A stretch of 64,000 bases of DNA from Vigna angularis (GCF_016808095.1 NC_068977.1:29475364-29539363), one strand, 5' to 3'. Positions 33,540-47,951 are shown, numbered from the stretch's first letter. Notes: generated from the sequence alone by a model not told the origin. Numbers and translations: made by a program.

Positions 33540-33760
33540 AAATATTAAAATATTTAAACACTGAATTATACCTTTACTATTACATATTAAAATATTTAAA
33601 TAGTAAATAATGACTTTACTATTACATATTAAAATATTTAAAAGTGAATGATGACTTTACTACAACATATTAAAGTATTTAAATAATGAATGGTAAGATT
33701 TTACTATTATATATTAAAATATTTAAATAGTAAATGATAACTTTAGTATTACTTGTTTGT
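33540..33760. repeat. 42-bp minisatellite, about five copies
   Basis: atattaaa(a/g)tatttaaa recurs at 33542, 33584, 33626, 33667 and 33711 (spacings 42, 42, 41, 44), each followed by a version of agtaaatgatgactttacta. Confidence 0.85.
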
Positions 33761-36109
33761 AAATCTATAAAAAAATAATATCATAAATAATATAAATTTT
33801 CTATAATGTCAATAGTTTATCTTTTCGTGGGTGTGAGTGTGATTTTGACTTTATATATATATATATATATATGAGAGTAGATATTTCACGAAAGGTATTG
33901 AGAATTATGAACGTGTAAAGTTTTAAATAGGAATAGACGCAGGTATATATTTATAAATGTATTTTAATGTATTTTTGTTAATAAAAAATTATTTTATTTT
34001 TAAAAAAATTACTTAAAATTTTGAAAAATATTGAATACGTATTATATAATTTTTTTTACTGAATATTATCATTTAATAATGATTTTATTTGGATAGATAG
34101 AACATTTTAATCAATGAAAGCTACTTGTTTATATTGATAAATCTTTAAAAAAAATTTGCTCCAAACCTAAGTGCCAACCCAATACAAATATAGGGTTTGA
34201 AACTAAAACCTAAATCTAACCAAATTTTGGCTTCCACTATTTAAAATTAGGTTTTCAATTCTTAAATTTAAGTTGGTTGGTTTTAAACATTATAAAGAGA
34301 GATGCTAACATAAAAAAGAAGAAATACCAAAAGGCAAGAGGAGCATAAAGAGAAAAGGAAAAGGAAATTGACCAAGGTGACAATTTATAATTATGTGGAT
34401 ACACCCAAGAATAATTATTTTGGTTTCCTATTGATCAACTTAATGATAACGTTTAACGGAAGTCAATTAATATTAGGAGTCACGATTGACCAAATTTTTT
34501 TAATATTCATATAAATAACTTCTTCATTCTTTTTTTTTTCTATTAGATTTGTAACTTATTTTTCTCTCATGATAAGCTTTATTTGAATACCTTATTTATT
34601 ATCATAATAAGATTATTTTTCTAATAGCTTTATAAAAAAATTTATAGTAAGTTTCTATCTTATTTATATGGAAACAAAATTAGATGCGATAAATTTTGAT
34701 GTACAAAAACAATTCACTAGTCTATTTAAAATGTATTCTAAAATATAATCTATTTAATAAAAAATCATCTTACTTTAAATATAAATAAATAGAAACATAA
34801 AATAAATATTATGTAATAGTATTAAATAACATCAAAAAATTCGATAATATATAAACATTTGTTATGCTCTTGTTTGCTTTTAAATGGATACATTTCAATT
34901 ATTGATATGACTGTTTTATTAGTAAACTCATTCATAAACTATCATTTCCTCCTTCAAATTTTCCACAAAGCTAACCTTATCTTCCTATCATTTTATTACT
35001 ATATTTTATTCTCATTCAATTATTTTATTATGTCTTCTTATATTTTAACTAATGATTTCTTAATTTCTTAATTTTTTTCAAGACAATGAATTTCATTTAT
35101 TTTTTAAAATAATAAATTTTTTTCTCCTTTCAATTTCTTATATTCTCATTTATGTACTAAGAATTTCCATAAATTGAATAGTTCTTTTTAAAAAAAAAAC
35201 AACTAAAGTTTCAAATTTCATGAAAAATATAAAAAATTGTCTGTTAAAACTTCAATTTCTTATCTTACACTATCTTTCAATTTATCAAATTTTAATCATA
35301 AAAACTTCTAGCATTTGATAGGAATGGGATATATAGCATCGATCCTCCAAGTCATTTATTAGATCATAACTTCCAGCATTTTTTTATATTATAAAAGTAG
35401 AATTAGTGTTAGTGGTGATTAAAGAGCTATGATATTTTTACTTCCTTAGTTCACGTGCAAATGTAACTGTGTGAATGTGTGCCCAGAAAGAAGAGAAATT
35501 CGTCCATATTCCTTAATATGTGAATAATGAACATCATTTATTAATATGTGAATAATGAATTCTAATAACTTTACATAAGAATAAATATTAAAATTACACT
35601 TTGAGTATATTGTTTTTGTCACTCCAAAATTACTAGTTAAGATCACTAATACAAAAAAGAATAGATACAATAACACCTATGATATAAAATGGAACAAATT
35701 CATCTTAAAGAAGCATTTTTTTTTTCTTTTCATCTAAATTCATGTTCTATAAATTATGTATCCAAAAATAAATCAATAATTAACAAGTAATAAACCCTTT
35801 TTCAACAAAAACAAATTTTAATTCTCTTTAAAACAAAAAACCGAAACATATCTACAATTAATAACAGCATAAATTGATATATGATCTTTTTCTAGAAAAC
35901 GTCTTAGATTTCTCTTGATTAGAGATAAAGAGAAAAAAACATAAATAATATATGTACTCATATCCGAATATCATGACCTATTTATATAATTTTTTTTTAT
36001 TTTCTCTTAAATTTTAATATTTTAATTTAATCCTTCAATAAATTAAAATATTACTTATCATCTCTACACAATAAACCTTTACAATAAATTTTCTATGATG
36101 TATGATTTG

Positions 36110-36161
<52 letters not shown>

Positions 36162-39100
36162 CAAATTGCTATCATCATTAATTAAAAAAAGTAATTGAAT
36201 TAAAAAATATTAAATACTATGGCTTAAAAATATGTAATTAAAAGAAAAATTATGATAAAAATATGAATCATAAACTGATGATGAATAAAATCAAAGAACA
36301 TTTCACATCAATAATAACAAAATAAAAGTGTTGTTGGTGTTGCTTACTGCTTTGAGCCAGAGAGGAAATTGCATATTGGGAAAGGCAACAGAAGCAAATT
36401 TGCAATGATTATCTTTTTGACCTAATCAGCATTTTTGTGCTGTGTCATTGTTGGGCAAATGAAACATATCCTCAATGCATGCTTCAATCTGTTGCCTAGT
36501 CAGCAGCTGTGCTGACTCAGTGCCAGGTATGCATCACTTGTTCCTCCTCCAACACAAACCAAAACTTGTGGATGCCATCGCTTCAAAACCTCAGCTCAAA
36601 ACAAAATTCCAAACAACTTGTTCATAAATTAATCTCCACTCATCTCCAAATACATTAAATATCATTTCAAACTTCGTGGCTTAAATATTTTCATTTATAA
36701 AAAGCCTTTTTAATTTTTTATTTTATTCCAAAAGTGCATAAAGTTACTCCATTTACAACAATAATTCACACAGAAATCACACCGTTCATTGGTTCCTTTT
36801 TCTTTCTGTTGTTTTACTAAAATAGGTTAAGATGGTCTAGTTCTTACAAAAGCTTGGAAATTGTTGGTCCACGTTTGAAAAAGATATAAATATCGATTAT
36901 TGAAGGAAAATAAGAAAGTAAATCTAAGTAAATAATAATGTTTAAACCTTAATTAAGTTTTAAGAAATTAAGAATAAGATTAAGATATAAGCGGTAGTAA
37001 ATTGTACTTTTTATTAAAGTTCAAATTCTATGAAGAAGAAAAAAATAAAGTTATAAATTAAAGTAAATGTAAATTGAAGGAAATTGATGGACTTTATACT
37101 TAGATAAGATGAAATATAATAATGTCTAGCATTATTAAAAATTGAAGCAAATCGATTTTAATTGGAGCAATCTGGTTCGTGACTCTAGTGAACTTCGACC
37201 GAATTGTTGATAAACTTATGTGTCAAACGACCAAGCTTAAGAGTAATAATTATAAATTAAAAATAAAAGTAATATTACTTTCTTGAAAAGTTATTAATTT
37301 TTCACTTTACTATGTCCCTTTTGATGCTGTGCTGTACTCGCCTATAAATATACAAGAACAAGATGGGACCATTAAGTTTTTTATTTAAAAGTTACCAATA
37401 TTTCTATGCTTTTACGTTCAAACAAACATTGATGTTATATATGTATTATATAAAGGAATAAATTTGTTTTTGATGTTGTTGATTGACGTAGGAAGGAGCA
37501 ACAACAGTATATGTTTCTTATGCCTGCAACCGAAACTGGATAAGATCGATTATCCACGGCCCACAACACACCAAACAATTTCTTTTTTTAAAAGGATTAT
37601 TTGATTTAATTTAATGTAAATGTTGTCTCGTTTGATTTTACAAATTTTATGCAACTAAAAAACTCTTTTTATTTTATATCAATTCATAATGAACCTTAAA
37701 ACATTTAAAATAACAAGTTTTGGTTGATACGCTGACAAATGCTGAATTTTTTAATGACTAATAATAATAATGAAATGATTTTGTTGAACACGAGATTTTG
37801 CAAAATTAAAATTGAGAATCCAAAATTAAACCGTTGAAATGAAACTGAGACGTTGATACCACACCAACTCAAACGCGAAACTTCTGATCTTCCGATGTGA
37901 CTTTCGGTGCTAATGGATTTAGTTCAATCCACTTTGGATAACATTCTCCCCTTTCCTTTTCAAATTATCTTTTCTTCATCTTAACAACATTCATACCAAA
38001 CTTTAATTAAACTACAAACTAATTTATACAAACTAATTTAAAAATATAAAAATACATAAATAATTTATACAAGGCACGATTAAATCTATGTATATGGTAA
38101 AGTGTTAATTGCTTGGCCATGAGACCGTCATTCAAGGACTTCAAAATCATGTTTATTTGTTTTTTTTTCTCTTTTTAGATAATGAGGTTATCATTTTTTA
38201 GGTTATTGTTTTGATATGTGGAATTGAGATTAAGTTTTATTACACGAAAAATCTTAAAACTACAATTAGGCTAATGTTTTAGTTTTAGATTTTCTCTCTC
38301 CTGTTTGTTATGATTAGGTGTATTGGAAGTTATCTCCAGAAAATACTCTGATGTTAAAGTCAATGTTTGTCTGAAGTACTGTATAGTAAAAGTAATTAAC
38401 TACTTATATATGAAACCTGTATTTATAGATTTATGGGTTTTTGATTAGTATGGATCTAATTCCGGTTCAATCACTATCCAATTTGATAATAATTGAGATT
38501 AAAGTTGACATGATTATTCTTTTTGTTAATCTTGTTTTTGGTTCGAGCATCCGATAAACCGAGCGTTTCATCAAGATACGTAGACTTTCTCGTCAATGGT
38601 TGACCAGACAACATTAGTGTACATGTACTATAGGATTTCAACAATAAAATATAATTATGTTATTATATTTACACTAATTGTTTATCTAATTAAAACAATT
38701 ATTTATTCTTAAACCATTAACTATTACTAACTAAATAACGAAATTCAATCAATCAAATTTATCTTTTGCTCAACTTCCATATAGATGACATGGAGTTCGT
38801 TTGAAAGAAAAAATAATAAAGATAATATAGTTGTGCATCGTTTTTCAAAAAAATAAGAAGATAATTATTTTTATTCTTTTCTTTTATTTTCATGTTTCCT
38901 TCGCCATTTATCTGTCTTTACAGTATGCGTATGAAATTATCTAAAACTTTTAGGCGGCACATCCAACATACGAAAAGGCATGCAAAGGTATCATTATATT
39001 GGATATGTAAATAATGCAATGATTTATGTTTTATTGTTGGCTCTTATTATTATATGGTCATCACCATCATTATAAAATGGCTAAGACATATTTATATATA

Positions 39101-40600
39101 AAAGAAATATTTTTTCATGTTCCTATTCAATTTTCTTACACTCTTATAGTGTTTTGTTTCAATCTAAACACTTTTAAAAAACTAACAAAAATTAAAGATT
39201 AAAGAGAATAAAAATATAAATTTTATTATGTTTCCCAATAAATTAAGAGACTAGACTATTGAACACTTAAAAGTGATAAATAATAAAATATTCTCATGTC
39301 AAAAAGTAAATACTATTTTAAATGCAACTTGAGAAAATAAAATTTTATATTATTTAAATTTTAAAGGACTCATTTGTTTATTAAATAATAGTAAAAACAT
39401 TTATAAGTGAGTTATTAATTTGTTTGATTGTTTACTGAAAGTTTCCGGAACATTCTTTTTAATCCATAAATCAATTCACGACTCTATTGTATTTTTTTTT
39501 ACATTTTAAATGAAAGGTCATTTGTTGTATGAACTAAGAAAAAAATAGCTATACTTCGTAAGATAGGGTTATTGATTTCATATACTGTGCCTTTTGTTTT
39601 CTTTTCCAAAGATGATTATTTTGGTCTTTTTTTTACTATTTCATTATATATTTCTTTTATGTGTGGTGATAGTAAAGTTCTCTTAAACACAATATGTTAA
39701 TATTTTTGCTTTGTTTTCAAATGGTCAATGTTCCTGTTTATACATCATACATACGTATAAATTGATTCAAACATAGTGTATTTAATTGAAATGAGAAAAA
39801 TCAATGATTCAGAAAAACATCAACAATTTTTTAAATTATATTTCTTTCAATATAATCTCATTGTTCCAAATAAATACACATACAAGTAGGTAGGTAAACT
39901 AGCTAATTTGATCGGTGGTTTCCTATTGGCTTCTGAGTAAATATTTCAAAAAAATTACGAAAATAGATAAATTCAAAATAAATTATAAAGATAATAAAAA
40001 ATAACATACACCTTCTATTTAATGATCATCAAATCAATAAAAATCACATTGAGGAGTAATAGTATAAAAATATTATGTTATAAATAAATCTAAACTATTT
40101 TTTTATTAAATAAGAGTTTTCTACCTTTATTTGAAAAAAAAACTCAATATTTATAAAAAAAATGAAAAAAATATTAAAAATAATTTTAAATATAATTTAA
40201 TTTTACAAAAATTATGTATTGGTATTTATTTATGTATTGTAAACTCGTTTTATTAAAAAATATATTAATATTAAAATAAATTTATTTTATTTTAATTTTG
40301 TTGATATTAACATCAATTACCATATATTCAAAGTATTAAGTGTATATTTTATTAGTATCAGAATTTACTTGGAATTGGGATAGAAACATAATTTATATTC
40401 TATATCATAATAATTGGAAAAAAGAAAACGAAATTCATGAAATATGAGAGAGAATATAGGGCATCCATCGTCTCCACACAGAATGAATATATATTAGGAT
40501 ACAATTAATCAACACCCCATATGATATTCTTTCACACTCATGGACACGTCCACTTTTAATCACCATTTCTTTTTTTTCATGTGCCAAAATAAGAAGAATG
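33761..40600. other. long AT-rich intergenic region, no gene supported
   Basis: Contains small (TA)n runs at about 33852-33872 and 36111-36159. A less AT-rich island lies at about 36340-36620, and a shorter one at about 37480-37570 contains the stem ggataa/ttatcc. Open frames here (for example 34859-35071 or 35446-35676) have no recognisable content. No tRNA or rRNA gene was seen. Confidence 0.45.
36111..36159. repeat. (TA)n microsatellite
   Basis: About 49 bp of TA dinucleotide. Confidence 0.97.
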
Positions 40601-40609
40601 ACCAAATAA

Positions 40610-40914
40610 TTTTCACTTTATTTATAAGTTTTGCCTCAAGATTCCACACCACAAGTGTCTTTCTTATAAGCCAAAAACTGAGCTTCCCACAACCCTTTCT
40701 TTAATCCAAAACTCTCAATAAAACTACATGGAAACACCTTCACTTTCTCCTTCTTTCTCTCTTATGCTCTATCACCTCCTCCTTTACCACTGAACTATCT
40801 AACACAACAAATCAACAACAACAACAACAAAATCAACAGCATCAAGAACAAACCCTTTTCACCATACTCTTCAATTCTCCAATCCAAACTTCAATTTCTT
40901 CTGCATAATCAATC
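40610..40914 (+). promoter_or_regulatory. promoter-proximal region and 5' UTR of the PP2-A13-like gene
   Basis: tttatttataag at about 40618-40630 is a plausible TATA element. It is followed by a pyrimidine-rich leader with ctttctccttctttctctct near 40742 and an acaacaacaac run near 40820. The transcription start is not determined. Confidence 0.45.
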
Positions 40915-43465
40915 ATGGGGGCTGGTGTTTCCACAAGTGCCACAGAAAATGATGAAGTTGGCACCTTTTCTTTGTCCTCCCCACAGACGACAACCCTTGA
41001 TGATGTTCCTGAGAATTGCATCTCTTCTCTCATGATGAGTTTTGATCCACAAGAGATTTGCACATTGGCCAGAGTGAACAAGACCTTCCACAGAGCTTCT
41101 TCTGCTGACTTTGTCTGGGAATCTAAGTTGCCCTCAAACTATAAATTCCTTCTCAACAAAGTACTTGATCAACACACCAATCTTTCTTCCATCACCAAGA
41201 AAGAGATCTATGCCAAACTATGCACACCCAATTTCTTCGATCATGGCACCAAGGTAATTCCATCACTACTTAATTTAGTAATTTCGTTCTTCGACATCAA
41301 ATTTGATGATGTTGAGGAACCGAACCACTGAATCTTAGATTGATTGATGATTAGTTAATACAGATGTTGTCTTTCCAATTTCATCACTTTTCTTCATCTT
41401 GTTTCCGATTTCTTTCTCTCTTTTCATTGCATTGAGAAGTTTGATTTGTTCCTTTGTGGTCAATTTAGGAGATTTGGCTTGACAGATGCAGTGCACAAGT
41501 TTGTTTGTTCATTTCTTCAAAAGCCTTCAAGATTACAGGAATAGATGATAGAAGATATTGGAATTATGTTCCGACTGAGGAATCCAGGTGAGATATTCTT
41601 ATCTATGTAATCAAAAATTAAACAAATACTTAGTTTTTTTTTCTATTTTTATGAATTTTATTTATTTTATATGAAATTTACCATTGCAATTATGTTAAAA
41701 AATATACATGTATATTTTTATATATTATTAATAAGTGTATATATATAATTAAACCCAACACAAAAAATAACTAAAAACGTGAAACTGAAACTTCAATATA
41801 TGCAATTAAGGTTGTAAAATGCTTCTGAATTCTGATGAAAAATGGGTTTGGTTGTGTATTTTTTTGTTATATAATTTATTTTTCTTATAGTTGTTGTTGC
41901 GATCAAAATTAAGTCTGTTTTCTTCATGATGAGGTAAAATTAAAAGTGGAGTCTTTTTATTTTTTTGGGTTAAAGTCATTTTCGAATTTTTGAACAAATC
42001 CAAAGCCAGCACATGGAATCCAAAACTCTTTTTCTTGCCGTATTTGTGCAGTTGGCGCCTCCGTCGTATAATAATACAATTAAAAAACATAAAAAACGTT
42101 TATTTTACGAGAATAGTAGCTATTTTAGGTATTTCAAGAATAAAAAATTAATATTTTAATTTAATATTTTTTTTTTTTTATTTGAGTGTGTTGCAGTTTA
42201 TATATGTCATAGAAATTTCTCATTTTGAACCGTATTGATAGAAACAGGAAAGTTTTAGGGAGGAACCTTGTTTTGTAATAGGTTTTGGCAATTTGCTTTA
42301 CCATATTAACGAAAGCGATTCGTCCTAGTCAGCCATTCACATCTTATATGAAAATTAAAGAAAAAAAGTGCAAGCAATTTGCACTTAGGGAATGCTATAA
42401 AAATAGATTGAGAAGGACGTTTTGGAAAAGTAATAAATCAATAATTAAAACTTAGACTATTGTCAACTAACTCTTCCTAGTCAGCATCTTTTAGATAAAA
42501 AGAACAACAAAGCAAGCAACTTGCATTAATAAGATATTCTGTAATTGCTAAAAAGGACTTCTATTCCATGAAAAGTACTATTAATTAATTAACATTGTAT
42601 ATGTAGGCTTAACTTATGGTAGTTCAATATATATCCGACCACAACATAAACATCTTTTGTTTGAATTCTAGATTCTAATTCTTCGTATTGTTTTTCTGTT
42701 TTTAATTTTTTAATATATTAAAAAAATTATAAAATATTTTAAAACATTAAAATTAATATAAATGAATATATTTTAAAATATAAAAAAAAGCAGTAAATAA
42801 AATGAGTTTGGATTTTCCATTGATTTTTATGTATTTTTTCTCTATTTGTTTTCAAAATATACTTAAACGGACTTGTAACTATAAATTTCGAGTTGGGACG
42901 TGAATTTTAAGAAAACTCAGTTGAAAATGAAAAAAAAAATAGCAGAAATCTTTTTATTTTTTTTGTATATTGTTTCTCTTTTACTAAAATGGATGTATTT
43001 TATATGTTTAACATTTTTTAATGATGCAGGTTTAAGAGTGTTGCATATCTTCAACAAATGTGGTGGGTTGAAGTAATAGGAGAGCTAGAGTTTGAGTTTC
43101 CAAAGGGAAACTATAGTGTATTTTTCAAGCTTCAATTGGGGAAGCCCACAAAGAGATTGGGCCGGAGAGTGTGCAACCTTGACCAAGTTCATGGATGGGA
43201 CATCAAGCCCGTCAGATTTCAGCTATCTACATCTGACGGCCAGAGTTCACTCTCACAGTCCTATCTGCGTGGGCCTGGAGAATGGGCCCACTATCATGTT
43301 GGGGACTTTGCAGTTGAGAAGCCCAATGGGCCAACAAATATCAAGTTTTCTTTGGCCCAAATTGATTGCACGCACACCAAAGGTGGGCTTTGCATAGATG
43401 GGGTAGTGATTTGCCCAAAGGAGTTTTCAGAAAGGCTGAAACAGTTTAAGGGGGAGAAATGTTAG
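40915..43465 (+). CDS. PP2-A13: F-box protein PP2-A13-like (F-box plus phloem-protein-2 domain)
   Basis: Exons 40915-41253, 41469-41587 and 43030-43465 join in frame to give 297 aa, the usual size for this family. The N-terminal MGAG... is followed by the F-box (about residues 25-70: [20 protein letters not shown], then [20 protein letters not shown]). The PP2 lectin-like domain contains [33 protein letters not shown] and [15 protein letters not shown] near the end. F-box proteins link substrates to SKP1-CUL1 ubiquitin ligases, and the PP2 domain is thought to recognise glycans or ligands. Intron 2 is unusually long for the gene (about 1.44 kb, AT-rich). Orthology to Arabidopsis PP2-A13 rather than its PP2-A11/12/14 sisters rests on remembered sequence. 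Confidence 0.93.
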
Positions 43466-44790
43466 GAACACATTTTTTTGGACATACTCTCTTATTGATT
43501 GAAATTTATTAAAAATTATTAAAGAAAAGTTGAAAATCTTTTATTTAGTGAGTTTTTTTTTCTTTCTCGATTTTGTAGTTCTTAATCAATTTTAACCATT
43601 AAGAGAGTAAGTTGAAAAGAAGGTGTTACTAGCACTTTTACTTTGGGGAAAGTATACTTGGTATTGTGTTTTCAGTTAATCACTTTTGTGAGAGGAAAAT
43701 TAGGTCTAGGCTTGTTTAATTAGATTTTATTTTTATTATTTTATATTTTTCAGATTGTCGGGTCTTTTATTAAAAAAAAAAAGGAAGAATTACTTGGGGC
43801 ACCCTATTTTTGTCATAAAGGAAGTCCTGAACACGAATTGGGAAGAGGAGTTACTTGTAGCAAGGCTGTTGTTGTACTGGGTGTCATAATATTGGTGCAG
43901 CTGTGTTTTTTTTTTTACTTTTTTTTTACTTTTTTTTTTTTTGTAAATAAATTTAAATGTGTGAAATAGTATTCAGGTTGTATTTTGGTTTTATACGAAG
44001 TAACTTGTAATAATAATTTAACATCTTTCCAAATTTGGGATCATTTTCATTTTTAAACTTAATTAATAAATGAATGTAATTTATTGTCAAACAATGTTAA
44101 AAATTTGTTGACATGACAAACTGAGTTATCACATGTGTTTATTTGTAACAACGTTACTTGTCACATCAACAAATTTTGAACTAAAAATTTATTGTGGAGT
44201 GTATATATGGCCTTAACAAGCTTCAAGAAGGTGGTTTACCCACTTTAGTAATACTATACTCTGTCACAATTATAAATAATTTAAATCTAATTATTCTTTG
44301 TTTACTAAAGGTAGTGATTCAAGTTTTTTATTATCTTAAGGAATGATATTATTATTGTTGGAGTTAATAATGATGCTATTCTATGAATTTTTTATGTGGG
44401 TTGAGCTTATGTTTAATTGATGTTATTTGTCTTTTAGTGAATTCCCTTCTTAAGGACTCATTAGTGGTATTAGAGTTGATGATTCATTTTTGTGACCGAC
44501 TCATATAAGTACAAATGGTCCTTGTATCGAAAGTCTTTTTGATAATAGATTCGAGTACATATGTCTCGTTAAAATAAACAACGATATGAAAAAGTAACTC
44601 TTAGTTAATGATGTTTTCGCTCGAGGGAGAGTGTGTACTAATGTGCAAAGAACTAATCCTTAAGAGATTGTTGGAAATCCAAGTGTAAGTCTAAGTTCTA
44701 AATTGGATAGCGATAAGAAAATTGAACACCTTAAAGGCTTAAGATCCAAAACCAATTGTCTTAAAGTTTTTGAATGAAAGTGATGTCAAT
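43466..44790. other. 3' UTR and AT-rich spacer
   Basis: Holds poly-T and poly-A stretches near 43770 and 43910-43940, and a small inverted-repeat element at 44095-44185 (listed separately). No gene. Confidence 0.45.
44095..44185. repeat. short inverted repeat, possible MITE remnant
   Basis: Left arm aaaaatttgttgacatgacaa and right arm ttgtcacatcaacaaatttt are near-perfect reverse complements over about 20 bp, with a loop of about 50 bp. Flanks are AT-rich and no target duplication could be fixed. Confidence 0.5.
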
Positions 44791-44929
44791 TGTTGGAAGT
44801 CCCACATCGACTAGAGATAAAGCCAAATTATAATATATAAGTGAGATGCAGAACCTCACCTTACAAGCTAGTTTTGTGGGGTTGAGTTGGATTTAAAGCG
44901 CATTTTCTAATATGGTATCAAAGTCATGG
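44791..44929 (+). repeat. TRIM-like short LTR with primer-binding site
   Basis: It begins TGTTGGAAGTCCCACATCG and continues through gtgagatgcagaacctcacc and caagctagttttgtggggtt. This wording is widespread in plant terminal-repeat-in-miniature elements, as I remember them. TGGTATCAAAGTCATGG at 44913-44929 matches a tRNA-Met primer-binding site with two changes. The LTR would be about 120 bp. No second LTR was found. Confidence 0.6.
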
Positions 44930-45284
44930 TTGGAATCTATCCTAGTGATATTTTTTGTTTCTTGGACATTTCTATTCCACCAACTATCAGACTGTTATCG
45001 GATCATCCAATTTAAACATTCTCCCTTGGTAAAGACCTATCATATTTTAAACATAACAACTCTTCTTCATCAAACATTTAAGGTTAAAAGATACCACAAA
45101 TCTTACTTTTCTGTTTTAAGATTACAATGATCTAAATCTAAAGAAGGAATATTTACATGTCAAAGATACTATACGTTGTCTCTTTTAAAAGACTTCATAA
45201 TGATATCATGCAAGCCTGCAACTATTCTTATGGACTCAAATATAGAAATCACACTTAGAATTAAATTAGCTTATCCTGGTTAAT

Positions 45285-45560
45285 ATTGACATATGCTTCA
45301 CTATGAATAAATTTAGTCAATCTATTTATAATCCTTATGTCAATACTCAGCTTAGGTATCTCAAACACACTATTGGATAAGATATTATTTTTAAAATTAA
45401 TTATGATATTCGACTACATGCTTATGTTGATATTGATGGGGATGTTGTCGAGATAAAAAAATCAACTACTAATTATGCATCCTTTTTTACAACTCTTTAA
45501 TCTCTTGGAGATAAAAAAGGTAAAACATTGTTAGCAATTCTTCTTAAATGCAGAACTTTT
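45285..45560 (+). pseudogene. Copia RT/RNase H C-terminal remnant
   Basis: The reading DICFTMNKFSQSIYNPY, then QLRYLKHTIG, then RLHAYVDIDGD followed by KKSTTNYASFFTTL is a decayed form of the Copia end of pol. The usual text is DI-x-(Y/F)-x-(V/M)-N...RYLKGT...AY-x-DADWA...RRSTSGYC-x-FL...SW-x-SKKQ. Several stops and frameshifts are present. It may belong with the preceding TRIM-like LTR or be independent. Confidence 0.75.
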
Positions 45561-47500
45561 GTCTATTTTGTTACCCCTTTTATCTTTGTAAGTTATTTTA
45601 GTAATTTCTTTCTTTTATTGCCTTATATATTTTAGCCAATTCTTCTTTATAAAATAATAATAACTCTCTGTATTTTGTTTTCCTGTTACTCGGTATATTT
45701 TTACTTCATTTTTCTTTTCTCTGATAGAGTATCTTGGATCAATATTATGAGTTTATTAGATAAAAATAGGTCTCTTTAAAACTTAATTAAGATGATAGTT
45801 TAAATCTTAAAAGTTTGTTTACAATAGTAATCAGTATTTTTTTTTTCTATATCATCCATAATGCTCGAAGTGTTTCATTATTATTTATTAAAAAGAGAAA
45901 AAAATTATAAACAAATAATTAAATAAAAAATTGTTCTAAGAGACTCAGCCTGGGATTATAAATTATAACTCTTGCTAGGCTGGGATTATAAGTTATAACT
46001 CTTTGCTAGACACTTTTTCATAGTTCTTATTTAATTATTTTATTCTATTATTATTATTATTATTATTTTAATTCGTATTTTCCTTTTATTTAGTCTCCTA
46101 AATCCCTAATTTTTTTTATCTGTTCTAGTTTTCTAATTCAATAAAATAATTTAACCTTTACCAGTATCTATTGATTCAACATTATCATTTTTCAATAATA
46201 CAAAATAGGTTTTAAAAACTGTTATTGATGCTTATCATTGTTGAGAAGAGGAACAAATGGACAATATAGGAGACTTTTCTTTATTAAATTACATTTATAA
46301 AATAAAAAATGATTCCTTGACACTAACTTTTTCTTTTACTTATAATTTATTTTAATAATTTAATATTATATTTAAATAATAAAAATAAAGTTTAAAACAA
46401 AATAATAATATTTATAATTTTTAAATAAAAGTATAAAAGAATGAAAATGTCAAACTATCTGAAATTTCTAAACATACCCTGAAATTGTACTTATGATTTT
46501 AAGATAAGTTAGGCAATCACTTTAATGGGTATGTTTATACAATCATGGCCATGTGATCCAACTTTACCTTTCACCTTTGACATTCACTTTTGTTAGGCGA
46601 TGTTATCCCACATTTTTTTTTTACTCAATTAGAATTTTAAAAGACTTTTTTATATATAAAAAAAGTTTTTTAGAGCTTAAGAGACTTTGTAAGGATTAAT
46701 GATTTTTAAATATGTTTTGAAAAAGCTTTTATGATTAGAATTTTTAAAATTTTATAAAGAATGAAATCATATTTGAAAATATTATATGAATTTACAAAAA
46801 TTTAAATAATTTCATTATTGGGACATCTTTTTTCGCAAATATAGATATCAGTCTTTTTCAGTGCTCAAATAGTGGTGTCATCTTTCTATAAATGTAACAT
46901 AAGTAATGGAATGATCTTGAGATATCGAACTCAAATATAGCGATAGATACAAAAGGTAATGCCAAATTAATAAATGATGAGAAATAATATAAAATGTTTT
47001 AAAACAACTTGTTATAAATTTCAACAATACTTTAAATTAAAACTATCTATATTTTTTGTATATTTCAGTGAAAACAAGTTAAACTTTTGTGTTTTTTTTT
47101 TTCTAAACGAAGGCATTTTGAACTTGTTATTAATAAAGAAAATAAATACATAATAAAACATTAAAGTAATTGAAGGTTTATTATATAATGAAATAAAATA
47201 AAATAAATCCTCGGAATGTATACATTTTGTATTTAATTCTTTATGCAAGTTAACATTGATAGTATTTTAAATAGTAAATAAACACGTGATTTTAGTATTT
47301 TATATCATATTTAATAACAAAAAGCAATCATTTCCATGATAAAAAAACATTATGTATTTTATTACATAAGTTTTGTCTTATTATTTTATGTACCTATGTA
47401 TTATTTTGTTGGAAATAATCAAACAACAATAAAAAAGATTTTTTTCTATCCTGATTCTGTCTTATCCATCTGCTATCTAAGTTTTCTGAAGAAGTTTTCA
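45561..47500. other. AT-rich intergenic DNA
   Basis: Includes a direct duplication of about 35 bp (gctgggattataa(a/g)ttataactctt(t)gctag at about 45950-46007). No gene was recognised on either strand. Confidence 0.45.
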
Positions 47501-47951
47501 TAAAAATCTAGAGAAAGTGTTGACTTATTATCGTCTCCAAGTGCAACTAGAAACACTATTTTCTTTACAAACAGCTGTTCCAAACGAATTACCATTCTCC
47601 TGCTTCTGTCTAATCTTTATTCTTCAATCCACAATCAAAAGGGTCCCTCTCATATCTTCAGATCCGCACTCTCTTTGCAGAGAAAAAGGTTACCATGTTT
47701 CATGTTTTCAATGTTTCGTTATTTGGGTGTAGCTTTATTTGCTCATCAATTTAATTGCTTGAGAAAAGCAACCGCCTTTCCTTTTCAACTTGTTTGTGGA
47801 TTTTTTTCATTGCATTCTTCCAAAATTAGTCGTAATGCTGGTTGCTTGAAGATTTTCTTTTTCAGATAACCAATTTTACAGTTTATGTTGAGTGTTGTGT
47901 TGATGATTGATCATAGCTGTTCTGTCTGCTTTAAGGCTTTGGTTTTTGGAA

